Positions 30,634 to 43,241 are shown, numbered from the stretch's first letter. The stretch: DNA of 64,000 nucleotides from Heracleum sosnowskyi (GCA_030848705.1 CM061235.1:128882228-128946227), one strand, 5' to 3'. Numbers and translations are program-made. Notes: generated from the sequence alone by a model not told the origin.

Positions 30634-33600
30634 TTACCATCTTTGTCTCCGTGGCCTTGTTTGCTTCCCTTTCTTGGCATTGTTCTCCTCAATTTGAGCT
30701 TGGAGCCTCTTGTAAAAAATTTTCTCTTCTTCATCTTGATCACCCAACTTGGATTGCATAAATCTAAGAGTTTCATTAGATGCCTTTTCCAATTGGTCCT
30801 CTATTCTGAAGAATCTCCTACAGTTGTCCATGTCTCTGAATTCCATCATCCAATAGGGTTGGAGATGAATTTTCTTTCCTGTTTGAGGGACCTTTAGAGT
30901 TCTGGGAAGTGCATTAGGCTTGTTCCAGCTAGCTTTTATTTGACATATCTTGGAGACAACCTCAGACTTAACAGTTTTGGTGAACCCAAAATCTTTCTTT
31001 AAGCACTTGAACACCACTAGCAAAGTCTGATAGTCTTCTCCTAGAATTCTGTGTAGAGGCCAAATATGTTCCCTTCCACCCTTGTAGACAAACACTAATC
31101 TCTCTGGTAGTTTATGAGTAGCTCCAATTCCTCTCACTTCCACCAAGTCATCAAGATATAGGTTTAAGTCAGACTCCTCCCTTATATCTGTAATGTAGAT
31201 AAAGTCTTCTGGGTTTGGAGGTGGTTTTTCAACCTGTGTCTTTCTCACAAGAATTGGTTTAGCCTTAGTAGCCCTCTGCTTTGATTTCTTCCTTGATTCC
31301 ATCTCAACCAAAAATTTGGGAAAATTAGCTTCATCAAACTCAATTGGCTCCTCCTTTGGCTCAATTGGTTGATCATGAAAATTAACTGGATGTTCAGGAT
31401 CACAAGCTAATTTTGCTCCACAATCTTGATCAGAAAAGGTTGAAGGCATTGTTGTTACAAGTGCATCTGTGACAGTGCTTTGAGAATCATCCTTATCAAA
31501 AGCCAAGTTTCTTTTAGCTCTTGTTTTGGGTTGCCTTATACCTTTTCTTTTTCCTTGCACAGCTTCAGCTCTAGCTCTTTCTTCTTGTTGTCTTTCCTCT
31601 TCATCTAGAGCTTGGGCAACTACAAGAGCTTGCATGTCTGCCCTAGCTGATTCCTCAGCTCTAGCTTCAGCAAAATTTGGGTGACCAGCCCAAGCACAGA
31701 TTTCTTGCCCATTCTTGTAGACTATTTCTCTTTGATTCCTGATCTCAGGCACATTGCTTCCCTTGCATTTTATAATTAGTTCACTTAGAACCTTGAGCTC
31801 ATTTGGAAGTGGAGGAGGATATAATGTCCTAGCAATATTCTTGCCCTTTGGTTTAGCTGGGGATTTTGGAGATAAGCATCTCTGAAAGGTAGTTGGGTCC
31901 ACATCTCTAATACATGAAGTTTGTCCCTTTTCTTTCCTTGGACCAGGAATTACTCCATGTAGAATAGGCTTTAGATCATATTAGGATTTAGTCTATGGCT
32001 CCAATTCCGTTGACACTAATACTATGGCATTCGTTGATGATGGGATGGGCTCATCCGTTGCTGTAGAAGTTGCTTGATCCGTTGATGGATATTTGTTTCT
32101 TGCAGTTTCAGCTATCTTCTTCACCCGTGCATCTATACTAGACCATTGCTCTTTTATCTGTGCTGCAAGTTGTAGTCTTATAGATGCCTGTTGAATTAGG
32201 TCAATTCCATCCATTTTACCCTTGATAGACTCCCCCATAGCTAGTGGCTCCTGTGGTAAAGAAATGGCTGGGACCATAACTTTTGTGACTTGAACATTTA
32301 GCTCCTTTGATTTCTCCCCCTTTTTGTTATCATCAAGAGTGATGAGAGGGAGTCCCTGAGCTGCCACTAACTGGGTCAAAAGCTGAGTTTGCTTCTCCTG
32401 TGCCTGTTGCATATGAGTTAATGTGGCTTCCACTTTGTCCACCCTATTAGTGAGGGTTTTCAAAGTGGTTTCCACCTCATTATCCCTTCAGAAGAATTTG
32501 TCCATTTTGGTCACAGTGAGAAGTGGAAGTCTTTCATCAAATCTCCTATCATTGGAGTCCCTGAAGCTTGCAATTTGATCCTTGATTTCCCTGGCCTCAA
32601 TCCTTGTCTGTAGCATTTGTAGCCTCTGGATTTCTAGAGAGTCCAGAATGGCTTTGTAGAATTTCTTCTCATTTGGAGGTGCAGACTCATGAGCCAAGTA
32701 AGCTTCATTATACTGCCTTGTAATTACAGAATCCAACCCTTGATATCCAAGTGAATCTTGATAGAGCCATCTTGGCTTAGGAGGCATCACAGATGTCCCA
32801 GTCTGTGTAGTGGATGCCACCCCTTGGAAATCAGCATCAAGACTCTCATCATCACTTGAAAAATCAGCAAACTGATCACTTCCACCAGCTCCTGGAGACA
32901 GATTGGCAAGTGCATCATTAGCCCTCATCATGGATGCAGTTGTATGAATCAAATTTAGTGTGCTCTCTGCCTCCACATTGCCCTGTTGAGCCAAGATTTG
33001 ATAAGCTGGCACAGGGTGAGTAAAGGTTTCAGGATCCAGAGAAATGCTATCCAGAGTTTGTTGATAATGCTCTTGGAAAGACAATTCTCTTTATCCCTCA
33101 CTAACCTCCATTAACTCACTTGCAATGGCTGGTTCCTTCCTTGGAGTTTCTGTAGTCCCTTCTCTCTCTCCACTATTTTCTTTCATTATGGGCTCCCCAT
33201 GGCTCACACCTCTCACACCCTCACCTTCACCTACTAAGGCGGAACTCTCAATCTCTCCTTTTGCCTGGCTGGAAGAAATAGCCAGTCTCTCACTCTCATT
33301 CTCTCCTTTTGCTTGGCTGTAAGCCAGCCTCTCAGATTCACTCATTTTCATTCCTAAAAGTGTTTCAACTACCACTAGGTCATCTGCACTAGTTGTGTGA
33401 ACAACTGGATTTTCAATAATAGGTGCAGAATGAGCTATCAACGGAATGGTAGTTTGAACTGTCAACGGAATGGATTCCGTTGATGGAGAAACACTTGTCA
33501 ACGAAAGAGACTGTTTCGTTGATGAAGTCAAGAAAGGAGTTTGAGAAAGTGAAATTATAGTAGAATCTGTGGTGATTGACTTTAGAGATGGTTCCACAGA

Positions 33601-35160
33601 TCCTCTTGTATCTTCAGAAAAAGATGATTGTTGGCCCAACAAATCACTTAACAAGTGATGACCACCAATTTTAGAGTGGGGCTTCTCCAAGAATAGAGTT
33701 GGAGAATCAGGAATAGATGAATGGATCATATCCACATCTAATGACTGTGTAGGAGAATTTTGTGGAGGTGTCTCAATATTAATATTGAGAGAGTGGGACT
33801 GTAACCCCAGAGTAAAAATTGGGGCTACATCAAATTGAATTTGAGAAACTTGAATTGTTGCTTCCAGTGTGTGTGTACCCTGTGTGACCTGGGATTTTTA
33901 TCTTACCCTTCTTTGGTATTGGGAGATAGATGTTTGGGGGCTAGATGTGTCCCTTACCCTTTTGATGTGTGCTCTTGGAGGAGAGCTTGTTTCAATAACT
34001 ACATCATTTTGAGAGGATGCAATTAGACTTGAGCTAATGTGCATGTTACTCATTGTACCTTGTTGGGAAGACACAATGGGGCTAATCTGGGAAACACTCA
34101 CCTCTCCCACCTTATCCTTGGGGTTTCTTTGATTTTCACCCCTTCCCTCACCACTCACCACACCAGAATCACTCCCCTTGGGTTGTGTAGTGGATTTTAC
34201 AACATGTGCCTTTTGAGAAGCACCTGAGGTTGGCTTGGTAGATTTAGACTTTGTGGATTTAGGTCTATTTGCAGGGGCAGGAGACTGTTTGGTCACAGCT
34301 ACAGACTCCATTACAACAACATTAGTAACAGAAGTAGAAACTGAAGTAACATTTAAATTTACAGGGTGAGAAAGTGTTACCTCAATAACTGGCAAATACA
34401 CCATTGGGACATCACCATTGTGATTGAGCCTCAAGATGTCTGTTAGCACCCTCTTCTCTTGGACAAAACAATGAAACCTGGAATTTGGGTTAGAGATAAC
34501 TAATGGTGTTGGACTAACATGGTTGGCCAACATCATTAGAAATCTAGCATAATAAATATTCTTTTTCCTAGATTTCTTATCTCCTAACTTAGCACCTAGT
34601 TCATATATCAATTGAGTGCTAAAGTTATAGTACTTATCAGTGAGAAGCATGGTAAGCAGAATTAGAATGGAGTTAGTTAAAGCATCAAAATTACTAATTT
34701 GACCAGAAAACACTTTAATGAAAGCATCTGCTAAATAACTCCACTCCCTTAACAAACCTCTCCTAATAATTTTACCTAAATTCTCAGTTGGCAAAGAGTA
34801 ATTTATTGAATTAAGCATGTTAACAATTTCAACATTTGTGGGTGAAGCTAAGCAATTATTCTCAGGAATATGAAGGCATGCTTGCAATACATCTGAATTG
34901 ACAATATACTCTTTACCTTGAATGGTGAATTGCAAAGTGCAGTCAGTCCCACTGTACTCACAGGAGGTCCAAATCTCCTCTATGATTTCATTATAAAGCG
35001 GAGTAGAGTGAAACATTGCATAACTGAGCTTGCAGTTCACCAAGAAATCCATCATCTTGTGAAAGATTTTGTTTTGGCTTTCCTTGACAACAAAAGGGAT
35101 GGAGTTGTTCTTCTCATAAATGAACCCTCCAGCTGACATGAGTTTAACTATGGGTGCCAT
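30634..35160 (-). pseudogene. Env-like ORF of SIRE element 1, interrupted by stops
   Basis: From the ATG at 35160 (MAPIVKLMSAGGF) one frame runs 4.5 kb with no frameshift. It is broken only by in-frame stops at about 33898, 33091, 32488, 31993 and 31981. The N-terminal ~270 residues look globular (YAMFHSTPLYNEIIEEIWTS, LLTDKYYNFSTQLIYELGAK); a Ser/Thr/Pro-rich region, coiled-coil parts (TLTNRVDKVEATLTHMQQAQ) and a Lys/Glu-rich C-terminal part (residues before 30634) follow. This is the extra ORF of SIRE1-type elements, historically called envelope-like. I see no signal peptide or clear membrane span, so an envelope role is doubtful. Several stops could be C-to-T changes from CAA, CAG or CGA codons. 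Confidence 0.75.
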
Positions 35161-35703
35161 TGTTGAGTAAAGAAAAGCTCGAACTGTATTTTGCTTTGAG
35201 AGAGAAGAAGTGAGAAAGCCTTTGAAAATTTGGAGAGTAAGATAAAAATTCAATTAAAGAAAGTAAATTTCTTAAATACTCCCCCAAAAGTTCTCAAAAA
35301 TTAAATCCAATAATAATTATAAATTATTGGATTGGCTTAAAAATCTAATCGTTACAATTAAAATGTGACCATGATTTATACTTACAGGGGTGTATGCATA
35401 GATCGTGGTAAAAAAAGACGTGCAAATTTCAACGGTTCAGATTAACAGCGCTATATCAACGGATTAGAATTGGGCGTTTAAGGTCCCGTCTATTTCGTTG
35501 ATAAAGCTGCATTTCGTTGACATAATAATGTTGACAACGGAATACCCAAAAAAAAATGCTAAGACTGGCAACGGAATGAGACATTCTTTGACATAGTAAT
35601 TTTGACTTAGACAAAATTTCACTTTTTCTTGAGAAAATTAATTCACAGAAAATCATAGCAAATTCCTGGCTGTAATGTATACTTGCAAAAATCTCATAAA
35701 TGA
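35161..35703 (-). promoter_or_regulatory. pol/env-like spacer of SIRE element 1 with CCGTTGA motifs
   Basis: Non-coding gap between the pol stop and the env-like ATG. Between 35425 and 35600 it holds at least five copies of TCAACGGA / TTTCGTTGA-type words in both directions, the same motif as in the LTRs. It could hold an internal promoter, splice acceptor or structural RNA for expressing the downstream frame; this is inference from position. Confidence 0.4.
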
Positions 35704-38700
35704 TTAAGAGAAATTCAGCATACCTATCTCACTTACTAATCTTGAGAATGTTGATTCATCAAGTGGCTTGGTAAAGATGTCTTCAAGTTGTTGTTCACTT
35801 GGAACAAAATGTAACTCCACAGTACCATTCATAACATGTTCTATAATGAAATGGTACTTGATGTCAATGTGTTTGGTCCTTGAATGCTGCACTGGATTCT
35901 CAGTAATGGCAATGGCACTAGTGTTTTCACAGAAAATAGGAATTTTCTCAACTCTTAATCCATAATCAAGCAGTTGATTTTTCATCCATAAAATCTGTGC
36001 ACAACAACTTCCAGCTGCAATGTACTCAGCCTCAGCTGTGGAGGTAGAAACTGAGTTTTGTTTCTTGCTGAACCATGACACAAGCTTGTTTCCTAGAAAT
36101 TGGCAGGTGTCTGTTGTGCTTTTCCTGTCAATTTTACATCCTGCATAATCTGCATCTGAATAACCAATTATCTGAAAGCCAGATTCTCTAGGATACCAAA
36201 TGCCAAGGTTTGGTGTTCCTTTGAGATATCTGAAAATTCTTTTAATAGCAACTAAATGGGATTCCCTAGGATCAGCTTGAAACCTAGCACATAGACATGT
36301 AGCAAACATAATATCAGGTCTACTAGCTGTTAAATATAAAAGTGAGCCTACCATGCCTCTGTAACTTGAAATGTCCACAGATTTTTCCTTAGTATTCAAT
36401 TCAAGTTTAGTAGCAATAGACATGGGAGTTTTGGCAGGAGAGCATTCCATTAAGTTAAATTTCTTTAACAAATCATGAATGTACTTTGTTTGACTAATGA
36501 AAATGCCTTCATTAACTTGTTTCACTTGGAGACGAAGGAAATAAGTTAATTCTCCCATCATGCTCATTTCATATTTACTTTGCATAATCTTGGCAAACTT
36601 TTGACAAAGTTTTTCATCTATAGACCCAAAAATTATGTCATCTACATAAATTTGAACAAGTATAGTAGAGCCATTCACAATCCTATGAAAAAGATTTTTA
36701 TCTACAGTACCTCTAGTGAAGTGATTCTCAAGAAGGAACTGTGAAAGTGTGTCATACCAGGCTCTAGGTGCTTGTTTCAAACCATAGAGTGCTTTGAGGA
36801 GAAAGTACACATACTCTGGAAAATCATCATCTTCAAAACCAGGAGGTTGACTAACATACACCTCTTCTTCCAATTCCCCATTTAGAAAAGCACTCTTCAC
36901 ATCCATTTGATAGACCTTAAAATTGGCATGGGCTGCATAGGCTATGAAAATCCTTATTGCTTCTAGTCTTGCAACATGAGCAAATGTTTCATCAAAATCA
37001 ATTCCCTCTTTCTGTGAGTAGCCTTTAGCAACCAATCTAGCTTTATTCCTTGTGACTATGCCATTTTCATCCATCTTGTTTCTGAACACCCATTTTGTGC
37101 CTATAACACTCCTGTCTTTAGGCTTAGGCACCAGCTTCCAAACTTTGTTTCTCTCAAATTGGTGTAGCTCCTCTTGCATAGCTAAAACCCAATCTGGATC
37201 TAGAAGTGCATCCTCAACTTTCTTTGGCTCATCTTGAGACAGAAAGCTACTATATAGACATTCCTCTTGAGTTGCTCTTCTAGTTTGGATTTTTGAAGAA
37301 ACATCACCTATGATGAGTTCAAAGGGATGATTTTTGGTCCATTTCCTTGAGGGAGGTAGATTAGCTCTAGAAGATGTAGCTTCATGATCATGATTGCCTT
37401 GATTAGATATTTGTCCTTGAGAAACTCCCCCTGAGTTTGTTGTCCCTAAGTGATCATTCCTAGAAGCATTTCTATGACTGTCAACGGAATGCCCATTTTG
37501 ACTGTCAACGAAATGCTCATTTTGTATGTTAACGAATCCTCCACCATGATTGTCAACGGAATGACCATTTGGTCTGCTAGCAGCTATTCTTTTCAATCTT
37601 AATGCAACAATTTCATCTCCACTACTGCTTTCATCTGTGCTAGACACAACTACTTTAGGCTGTTTCTCAATAGCCTTAACATGATTCACTTGATCTCCTT
37701 CCTCATTCTCAAAAGAAAGACTTTCATGGAAACCTTCATCACAGAGACCTTGAATTTTGAGATCATCAAAAATAACATGTACAAATTCCATAACAATGTT
37801 AGTTATGAGATTATAGACTCTGTAAGCTTTCCCTGCTACATATCCCACAACTATTGTTTCATCTGCCTTTGCTTCAAATTTCCCCAAATGCTCAGCTTGA
37901 TTTCTTTTGAGAAGTTGATAAGGGGTCATTCCATTGGCTTGATTAATCAAAGAAATGTTCCGAGTGAAGCAAGCTGTGTTAACTGCCTCAGCCCAAAAAT
38001 AAGTTGGTAACTTTGATTCATCTAGCATTGTCCTTGCAGCTTCAATAAGTGTTCTGTTTTTCCTTTCAACTACACCATTTTGCTGTGGTGTCCTTGCAGC
38101 TGAAAATTCATTCAAAATACCATTTTCCTCACAGAACATCTTCATAGTTGAATTCTTGAACTCTGTCCCATTGTCACTCCTAATCCTTGTTACTTTGAAA
38201 TCAGGATGATTTTTTACCATCTTGATGTGATTGATAATGATTTCACTTGCCTCATCTTTGGAGTGCAAAAAGAAAGTCCATGTAAATCTAGAAAAATCAT
38301 CAACAATCACAAGACAGTATTTCTTCTTTGAAATGGACATGACATTTACATGGCCAAATAGATCCATACGAAGCAACTAAAGCTGTTGGACAATTGATGA
38401 CTATGTCTTGCTTTTGAATGATGCCATCTTTTGTTTCCCTTTTTGACAGGCATCACACAAACCATCCTTGGTGAATTCCACCTGTGGAATTTCTCTAGCA
38501 AGATCTTTCCTCACCAAGTCATTCATAACCTTGAAATTCAAATGAGACAATTTCTTGTGCCATAGCCAACTTTCATCCTTGCTTGCCTTACTGAAAAGAC
38601 AAGTGATGGTTTCTGGACTTGTGCTACTAAAGTCAGCAATATACACATTCCCTCTTCTGAATCCAGTCATTACCACATTGTTGTCTCCACCTTTAGAAAC

Positions 38701-39018
38701 AACACATGCTTCTCTTGAAAAAGTAACTAAAAATCCTTTGTCACAAAGTTGGCTGATACTAAGCAAATTGTGCTTTAGACCATCCACCAATGCAACCTCA
38801 TCAATGATGACATTTTCTCTTGAAATCAAGCCATATCCCTTAGTGTAGCCTTTGATGTCATCTCCAAAAGCAATACAAGGGCCAGCTCTTTCCTGGAACT
38901 CTGTGAGCAGGGTAGAATCACCAGTCATGTGTCTTGAACAACCACTATCCAAGTACCAAAGATTCCTTTTGTCTCTCTGCACACAATAAAACCAAATCAA
39001 GTTGATTTTGGTACCCAA
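35704..39018 (-). pseudogene. Pol polyprotein of SIRE element 1 (two in-frame stops)
   Basis: One frame throughout. Protease: WYLDSGCSRHMTG with the D-S-G active site. Pre-integrase zinc region: H-x5-H in WHKKLSHLNF, then CDACQKGK. Integrase: MDLFG, RSDNGTEF and NGVVERKNRT carry the DDE residues. RT: VYQMDVKSAFLNGELEEEVY and the YVDD box in QIYVDDIIFGS. RNase H: STAEAEYIAAGSCC to HIDIKYHF. Two TAG stops near 38377-38412, between the zinc region and integrase core, break it; the apparent start at 38376 is only a TTG after the second stop. The rest (890 codons) is open. The frame lies -1 relative to gag and overlaps its end by about 20 bases. Confidence 0.9.
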
Positions 39019-41465
39019 GTTTCCTTGGGTCCTGTTTTGTTAGCCTTTGATTTACTATTTACATCATTTTTCACCTTGGGCTCAGATTGAGTTAAATCAA
39101 CCTTTACCTTTGGTGTTGACTTCTGAGGGTTGCTCACATTTTCATTCATGGCATGCATATTTGGAGGAACAAACATGTTATTCACATTCCATGGCATTTG
39201 TGGTACATTAAACATATTCATGTATGGATTAGACACAAATGGCATGCTAGCATATGGATTTTGAAACGGTGCATATGGAGCAAACATATTAGGCATAACA
39301 GGCATTGCAGGCATAGAGATATTCATTGCAGGCTTAGGCATTTTCACATTAGTATGCTTCTTAACAGATTTGCAATTAGCAGATAAATGACTAACACTAC
39401 CACAATTAACACATGTTTTTCTAGGAGCATACTTATCAGGTGTGTAATTGTTATGTTTGTTAATCCCTACTTTGCCATTTCTGTTATTCTTTTTATTGCC
39501 CTTAACCTCAACTTGAATTTTCTCTAACTTGTCTTTCAATTGCTTGTTAGACAAGTGACCTACATTAGCTCTCTCAACAGGCTTCTCAACTTTCTTTGAT
39601 TTACTAGACTCACCTTGAACAAAGTTCTTGGTGACAGGACCATACTTGTTATTAAGTCTAGTGAGTTCTTCTTTCTTTTCCTTTGTCAACGAAACAACAT
39701 GATCGGTTGATGGTTCATCTGTCAACGGAATGATGCATTCCGTTGACATATCAACCTTCAATGAATGACCATTGTTGTTTGTTGACTCTGTTTCTGATTC
39801 TAAGGTTTCAACAGCATACCCTAGCTTCTCTTTGTTCTTTTTCCATGATTGTTCACAGAAAGATTCCATACCTTGAACATTAATGATGTTGCTAGCAACA
39901 TTCCTGGAATCTTTCCATTTTGCAATCACTCTCTGTTCTATTTCTAGTTGTGTTTTAAGAATCTCTTCCCTTTTTAACACTTTCTCAAGTTCCTGCTTAG
40001 TATCCCTACTGACACATCTCATTTTCTCAAACTCAATGAGCTGTGCTTCTAACATGGCATTTCTATCACTTAAGAGCAAATTAGTCTCTTTAATTCTTGA
40101 GTTCTCTTTGGTAAGTGATTTAAGAGTAACACGCAAAATATATAATACAGTAGACATTTCATTAACTGTACTATCGCATTCCTCTTTAGAAAGCTCAGAA
40201 AGATTAGTAATTGTTACCTGGTTGCTTGAGGAACTTGCTTCCTGCTCATGATTGTTAGCCATCAGAGCCAAGTTGACATACTCAACATCATCATCTGAAT
40301 CTTCACCATTACCAGCCCAATCATACTCCTGAGACATGAAAGCCTTTTCTTTTTGCTTGAGAAGTTCAAAGTATTTCTTTTTATAATCAACAGGCTCAAA
40401 TTTCCTGTTGCCCTTCTCAACTTTGGGCTTTCTGCAATCTCCAGCAAAGTGACCAATCATTCCACAGTTGAAACATTTAGATTTAGACTTTTCAACCCAA
40501 TTATTTTTGCTAGGTTGAAAGTCTCTCCTTGGTGGCCTTGCTTCTGAGTTTCTCTTGAATTTGAACTTAAAAAATTTTCTTGAAAGAAAAGCAATGTGTT
40601 CATCAATCTCATCTAAGTCATCCAAGTTGGCTGGTTCTTCTTCTTCTTCTGTCATCTTGCCTTTACCCTTGCTAACATCACTCCTACAACTAGCTCGACT
40701 AGTTGTGGCTTTTGCAGCTTCTTCATTATCATCTTCCAGTTGGTTCACAAATTCAATCAATGCAATAGATCCACCTTTCTTTTGTACCTTCTCAATTTCT
40801 TCATCTTGCTCCATTTCCAGCTCATATGTCTTTAAGGTTCCATAAAGCCTTTCAAGAGTATAGTCTTTGTATTCTTGAGTGTTTCTAAGAGAAACAGTCA
40901 TAGGCTTCCACTCTTTTGGAAGAGCTCTAAGAAATTTGAGGTTTGAATCCTTGGTTTGGTAGATCCTCCCATACAACTTTAATCCATTCAAGAGCTTTTG
41001 AAACCTACTAAATGTATCGTTTAGGGTTTCACCAGCTTTAAAATGAAAGTGTTCATATTGTTGTATGAGGAGTTGCATTTTGTTCTCCCTTACTTGCTCA
41101 GTTCCTTCACAGAGTATTCTAATAGTGTCCCATACTTCTTTAGAAGTTGTACAGTTGATAACATTGTCAAACATCTCTTGCTCCAAACCATTAAACAGAA
41201 TGTTCATGGTTCTTTTATCTTTATGGATTTTTGCAACATCTTCAATAGTCCATTCTGAGACAGGCTTTGGAATTTCCACATCTTCAGCATCATTTGGCAG
41301 TCCAACTCTAGATGTAAACTTCATGGGAACGTGTGGACCTTTCTCAATGCAGTCTACATATCTCTCATCCATAGACATGAGATGTAGATGCATTTTTACT
41401 TTCCAGTGAAAGTAATTGTCCTTGTCTAGAACTGGTATCTTTACACCTGCATCCTTCTTCACCAT
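38997..41465 (-). CDS. Gag of SIRE element 1 (822 aa)
   Basis: An intact frame from the ATG at 41465. The N-terminal part is the Copia UBN2-type gag (FHWKVKMHLHLMSMDERYVD, NCTTSKEVWDTIRILCEGTE, VRENKMQLLIQQYEHFHFKA). A CCHC zinc knuckle (CFNCGMIGHFAGDC) lies near residue 335 and a second Cys/His motif (CVNCGSVSHLSANC) near 690. A long coiled coil lies between them (about 430-530). The tail is Met/Pro/Asn-rich (PMPAMPVMPNMFAPYAPF-type). It ends ETWVPKST, stop. At 822 residues it is long for Copia gag, typical of SIRE elements. The stretch near 39660-39760 carries the TCAACGGAAT motif in several reading frames, including a perfect 12-bp hairpin. Confidence 0.92.
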   Translation of the reverse strand: MVKKDAGVKIPVLDKDNYFHWKVKMHLHLMSMDERYVDCIEKGPHVPMKFTSRVGLPNDAEDVEIPKPVSEWTIEDVAKIHKDKRTMNILFNGLEQEMFDNVINCTTSKEVWDTIRILCEGTEQVRENKMQLLIQQYEHFHFKAGETLNDTFSRFQKLLNGLKLYGRIYQTKDSNLKFLRALPKEWKPMTVSLRNTQEYKDYTLERLYGTLKTYELEMEQDEEIEKVQKKGGSIALIEFVNQLEDDNEEAAKATTSRASCRSDVSKGKGKMTEEEEEPANLDDLDEIDEHIAFLSRKFFKFKFKRNSEARPPRRDFQPSKNNWVEKSKSKCFNCGMIGHFAGDCRKPKVEKGNRKFEPVDYKKKYFELLKQKEKAFMSQEYDWAGNGEDSDDDVEYVNLALMANNHEQEASSSSNQVTITNLSELSKEECDSTVNEMSTVLYILRVTLKSLTKENSRIKETNLLLSDRNAMLEAQLIEFEKMRCVSRDTKQELEKVLKREEILKTQLEIEQRVIAKWKDSRNVASNIINVQGMESFCEQSWKKNKEKLGYAVETLESETESTNNNGHSLKVDMSTECIIPLTDEPSTDHVVSLTKEKKEELTRLNNKYGPVTKNFVQGESSKSKKVEKPVERANVGHLSNKQLKDKLEKIQVEVKGNKKNNRNGKVGINKHNNYTPDKYAPRKTCVNCGSVSHLSANCKSVKKHTNVKMPKPAMNISMPAMPVMPNMFAPYAPFQNPYASMPFVSNPYMNMFNVPQMPWNVNNMFVPPNMHAMNENVSNPQKSTPKVKVDLTQSEPKVKNDVNSKSKANKTGPKETWVPKST

Positions 41466-41514
41466 GGTTTCTGTTTTGGCCTTGATCTTTAAACTCCTTG
41501 TATGTTAGAAGCTT

Positions 41515-41526
41515 GCTCTGATACCA
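41515..41526 (-). promoter_or_regulatory. Primer binding site of SIRE element 1
   Basis: On the minus strand TGGTATCAGAGC, complementary to initiator tRNA-Met, two bases inside the 5' LTR. Confidence 0.85.
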
Positions 41527-41528
41527 AT

Positions 41529-42462
41529 TGTTAATCCCAAATGACCTAACAGAATTGTAGAACGGGGGGTTGAATACAATTCTAGATATTTGTAAACTTA
41601 AAAACAACTTTTAAATAACTTAATCACAGAAAATAAAAACACAAGCAAATATAAAATTTCAGTTGGATGTTTTAAGGATCCAACTGAGATGTTTTTATTT
41701 TGGGAATAATCTGTGTTACAAAAGTAGCACAGCTGCTCAGTTCCTAAATGTAGAGTGAGAGTGCTCTTGAAAGAAGCTAATACAAAGTTATTCTATCTCA
41801 CTCACTTACATTAAATTGAACTGCTACACTTGGTTATATATCCCAAGCTTACAATGCTATTTTTGGCTACCCTAAAATGTACTAAAGGTAACCGCCAGTA
41901 GCTTGCTTTTCATTCCTTTTGTCCAATGGTCCTTGGAGATCTTGTCTTTTGTCTTCATTCTTATTATGATCACTCAAGAACCCAATTGGAAATTGGAATG
42001 TTTCCTCATTCCCAGTGTCCATTTTGATGGCTCCCAATGCAAAGTACACTTCTACATCACCTTTTGATCTGTCAGAAAACTGTCACTATCACTTTGTCAA
42101 CTATTCAGAAAAGTGATAATGATTCGTTGATAGCAGTGAGATGTGTTTCGTTGATAGCTTTATTCTTCATTCCGTTGATGGTACATTCTTCATTCCGTTG
42201 ACATGTCTTCACTTAGGCAAAATTACAAGGCATAGTATATTTACAATTAACCAACCTATTTTGCCTATCTAGTACTTAGTCAACATGACTTGGAAAACCT
42301 ATCTAATACCTACAACAAATGCATATCAACCAGTGAATTATTGTACAGTGCAATTGCTACATTACTCATTTCGTTGATGAGACTCATTCCGTTGATGAGC
42401 TACCTGTCAACGGAAGCTGCAAAGCATACCATTCCGTTGACAGTTACAAAAGTGACTTAACA
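41529..42462 (-). repeat. 5' LTR of SIRE element 1
   Basis: About 934 bp between TGTTAATCCC and GTGACTTAACA (inverted ends TGTTAA/TTAACA). Only the inner border is certain, because the other LTR is truncated and no target duplication is seen. Contains about eight ATTCCGTTGA-type motifs (42122-42445) in both directions. Confidence 0.75.
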
Positions 42463-43241
42463 CATCCGTTAGTGAAAACGGTTTCGGATAACTAAGTAGT
42501 TCATTGCATGAACTTTGAGATGGTGATCAAACCCTTTAAAAATGGAATTGGGTCGAGATATTAAAGTGGATACTAGTATGGACAGTTAGGAAAGGAACCG
42601 AGAAAGTTTTGTGTTAAAATGATGATTTTTCGATATTATAAAAATGCGGGAACAAAAGTTGCGCGAGTGAAATACCCTTAAGGGGATGGTTAAAACAATG
42701 AGTTAGTAATGGTAAAGTACTTGGGTTTTGTGAATAGATGTCCACCCAGACTTTTGACTTAAGAGTTCACGGAATGTCATGAGGTTATAGGTGACCAAGA
42801 GTGGGACATTTAATTTTCATTAATAGAACTTTAGTGCTTAAGTTAATAGCACATTAAATGGTTCTAGGGGACTGATTGTGTATTGTGTATCTTATTATAG
42901 ATCGACGAGCACACTCCCAAGCCCCCACTACCACTTCACCGAGATACCAAGGCAAGTTTTCAAACCCTACATCATACCAATGATGTTGTTGTGATAAATG
43001 TTGTGATTGTGATATATACTGCTTTAATGCTATAAAGGATTTACGAACTGATTTATATTTTGACTTAAATCTTTCGTAACTTGTATGGTTTATATGCTAT
43101 GATTATATTAGATATAAACCGAGGATTTATAAAGGCTCTAAGCGTAGAGCACTTGTATGATGATTTTAAAAGGTTAGACCGAGAGTTAAAATACTATTTT
43201 GTCTTGATTATACTATCAGAAACTGGAGGGTCCAGGGACAG
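42463..43241. other. Sequence between the two SIRE elements, unassigned
   Basis: No ORF of note and no ends found. The style, with a C-rich GAGCACACTCCCAAGCCCCC near 42908, suggests an old LTR-type remnant. GACAG at 43237-43241 would be the left target copy of SIRE element 2. Confidence 0.4.

Larger units (their letters stand above)
29714..42462 (-). mobile_element. SIRE/Maximus-type Copia retrotransposon 1
   Basis: A nearly complete element on the minus strand, about 12.7 kb. In its own direction: 5' LTR (42462-41529), tRNA-Met primer site, gag, pol in Copia order (protease, integrase, RT, RNase H), a spacer, a very long env-like frame, and a 3' LTR cut short. Extra coding capacity after pol defines the SIRE/Maximus lineage. 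Decay: two in-frame stops in pol, at least five in the env-like frame, and loss of the polypurine tract with part of the 3' LTR. The LTRs differ at several positions and by short indels. No 5-bp target duplication is seen (flanks CAACT and CATCC). Confidence 0.9.

Noticed and set aside
41529..42470. Target duplication for SIRE element 1
   Set aside because: Flanking five bases (CAACT left, CATCC right) do not match; the edge may have been altered by recombination.
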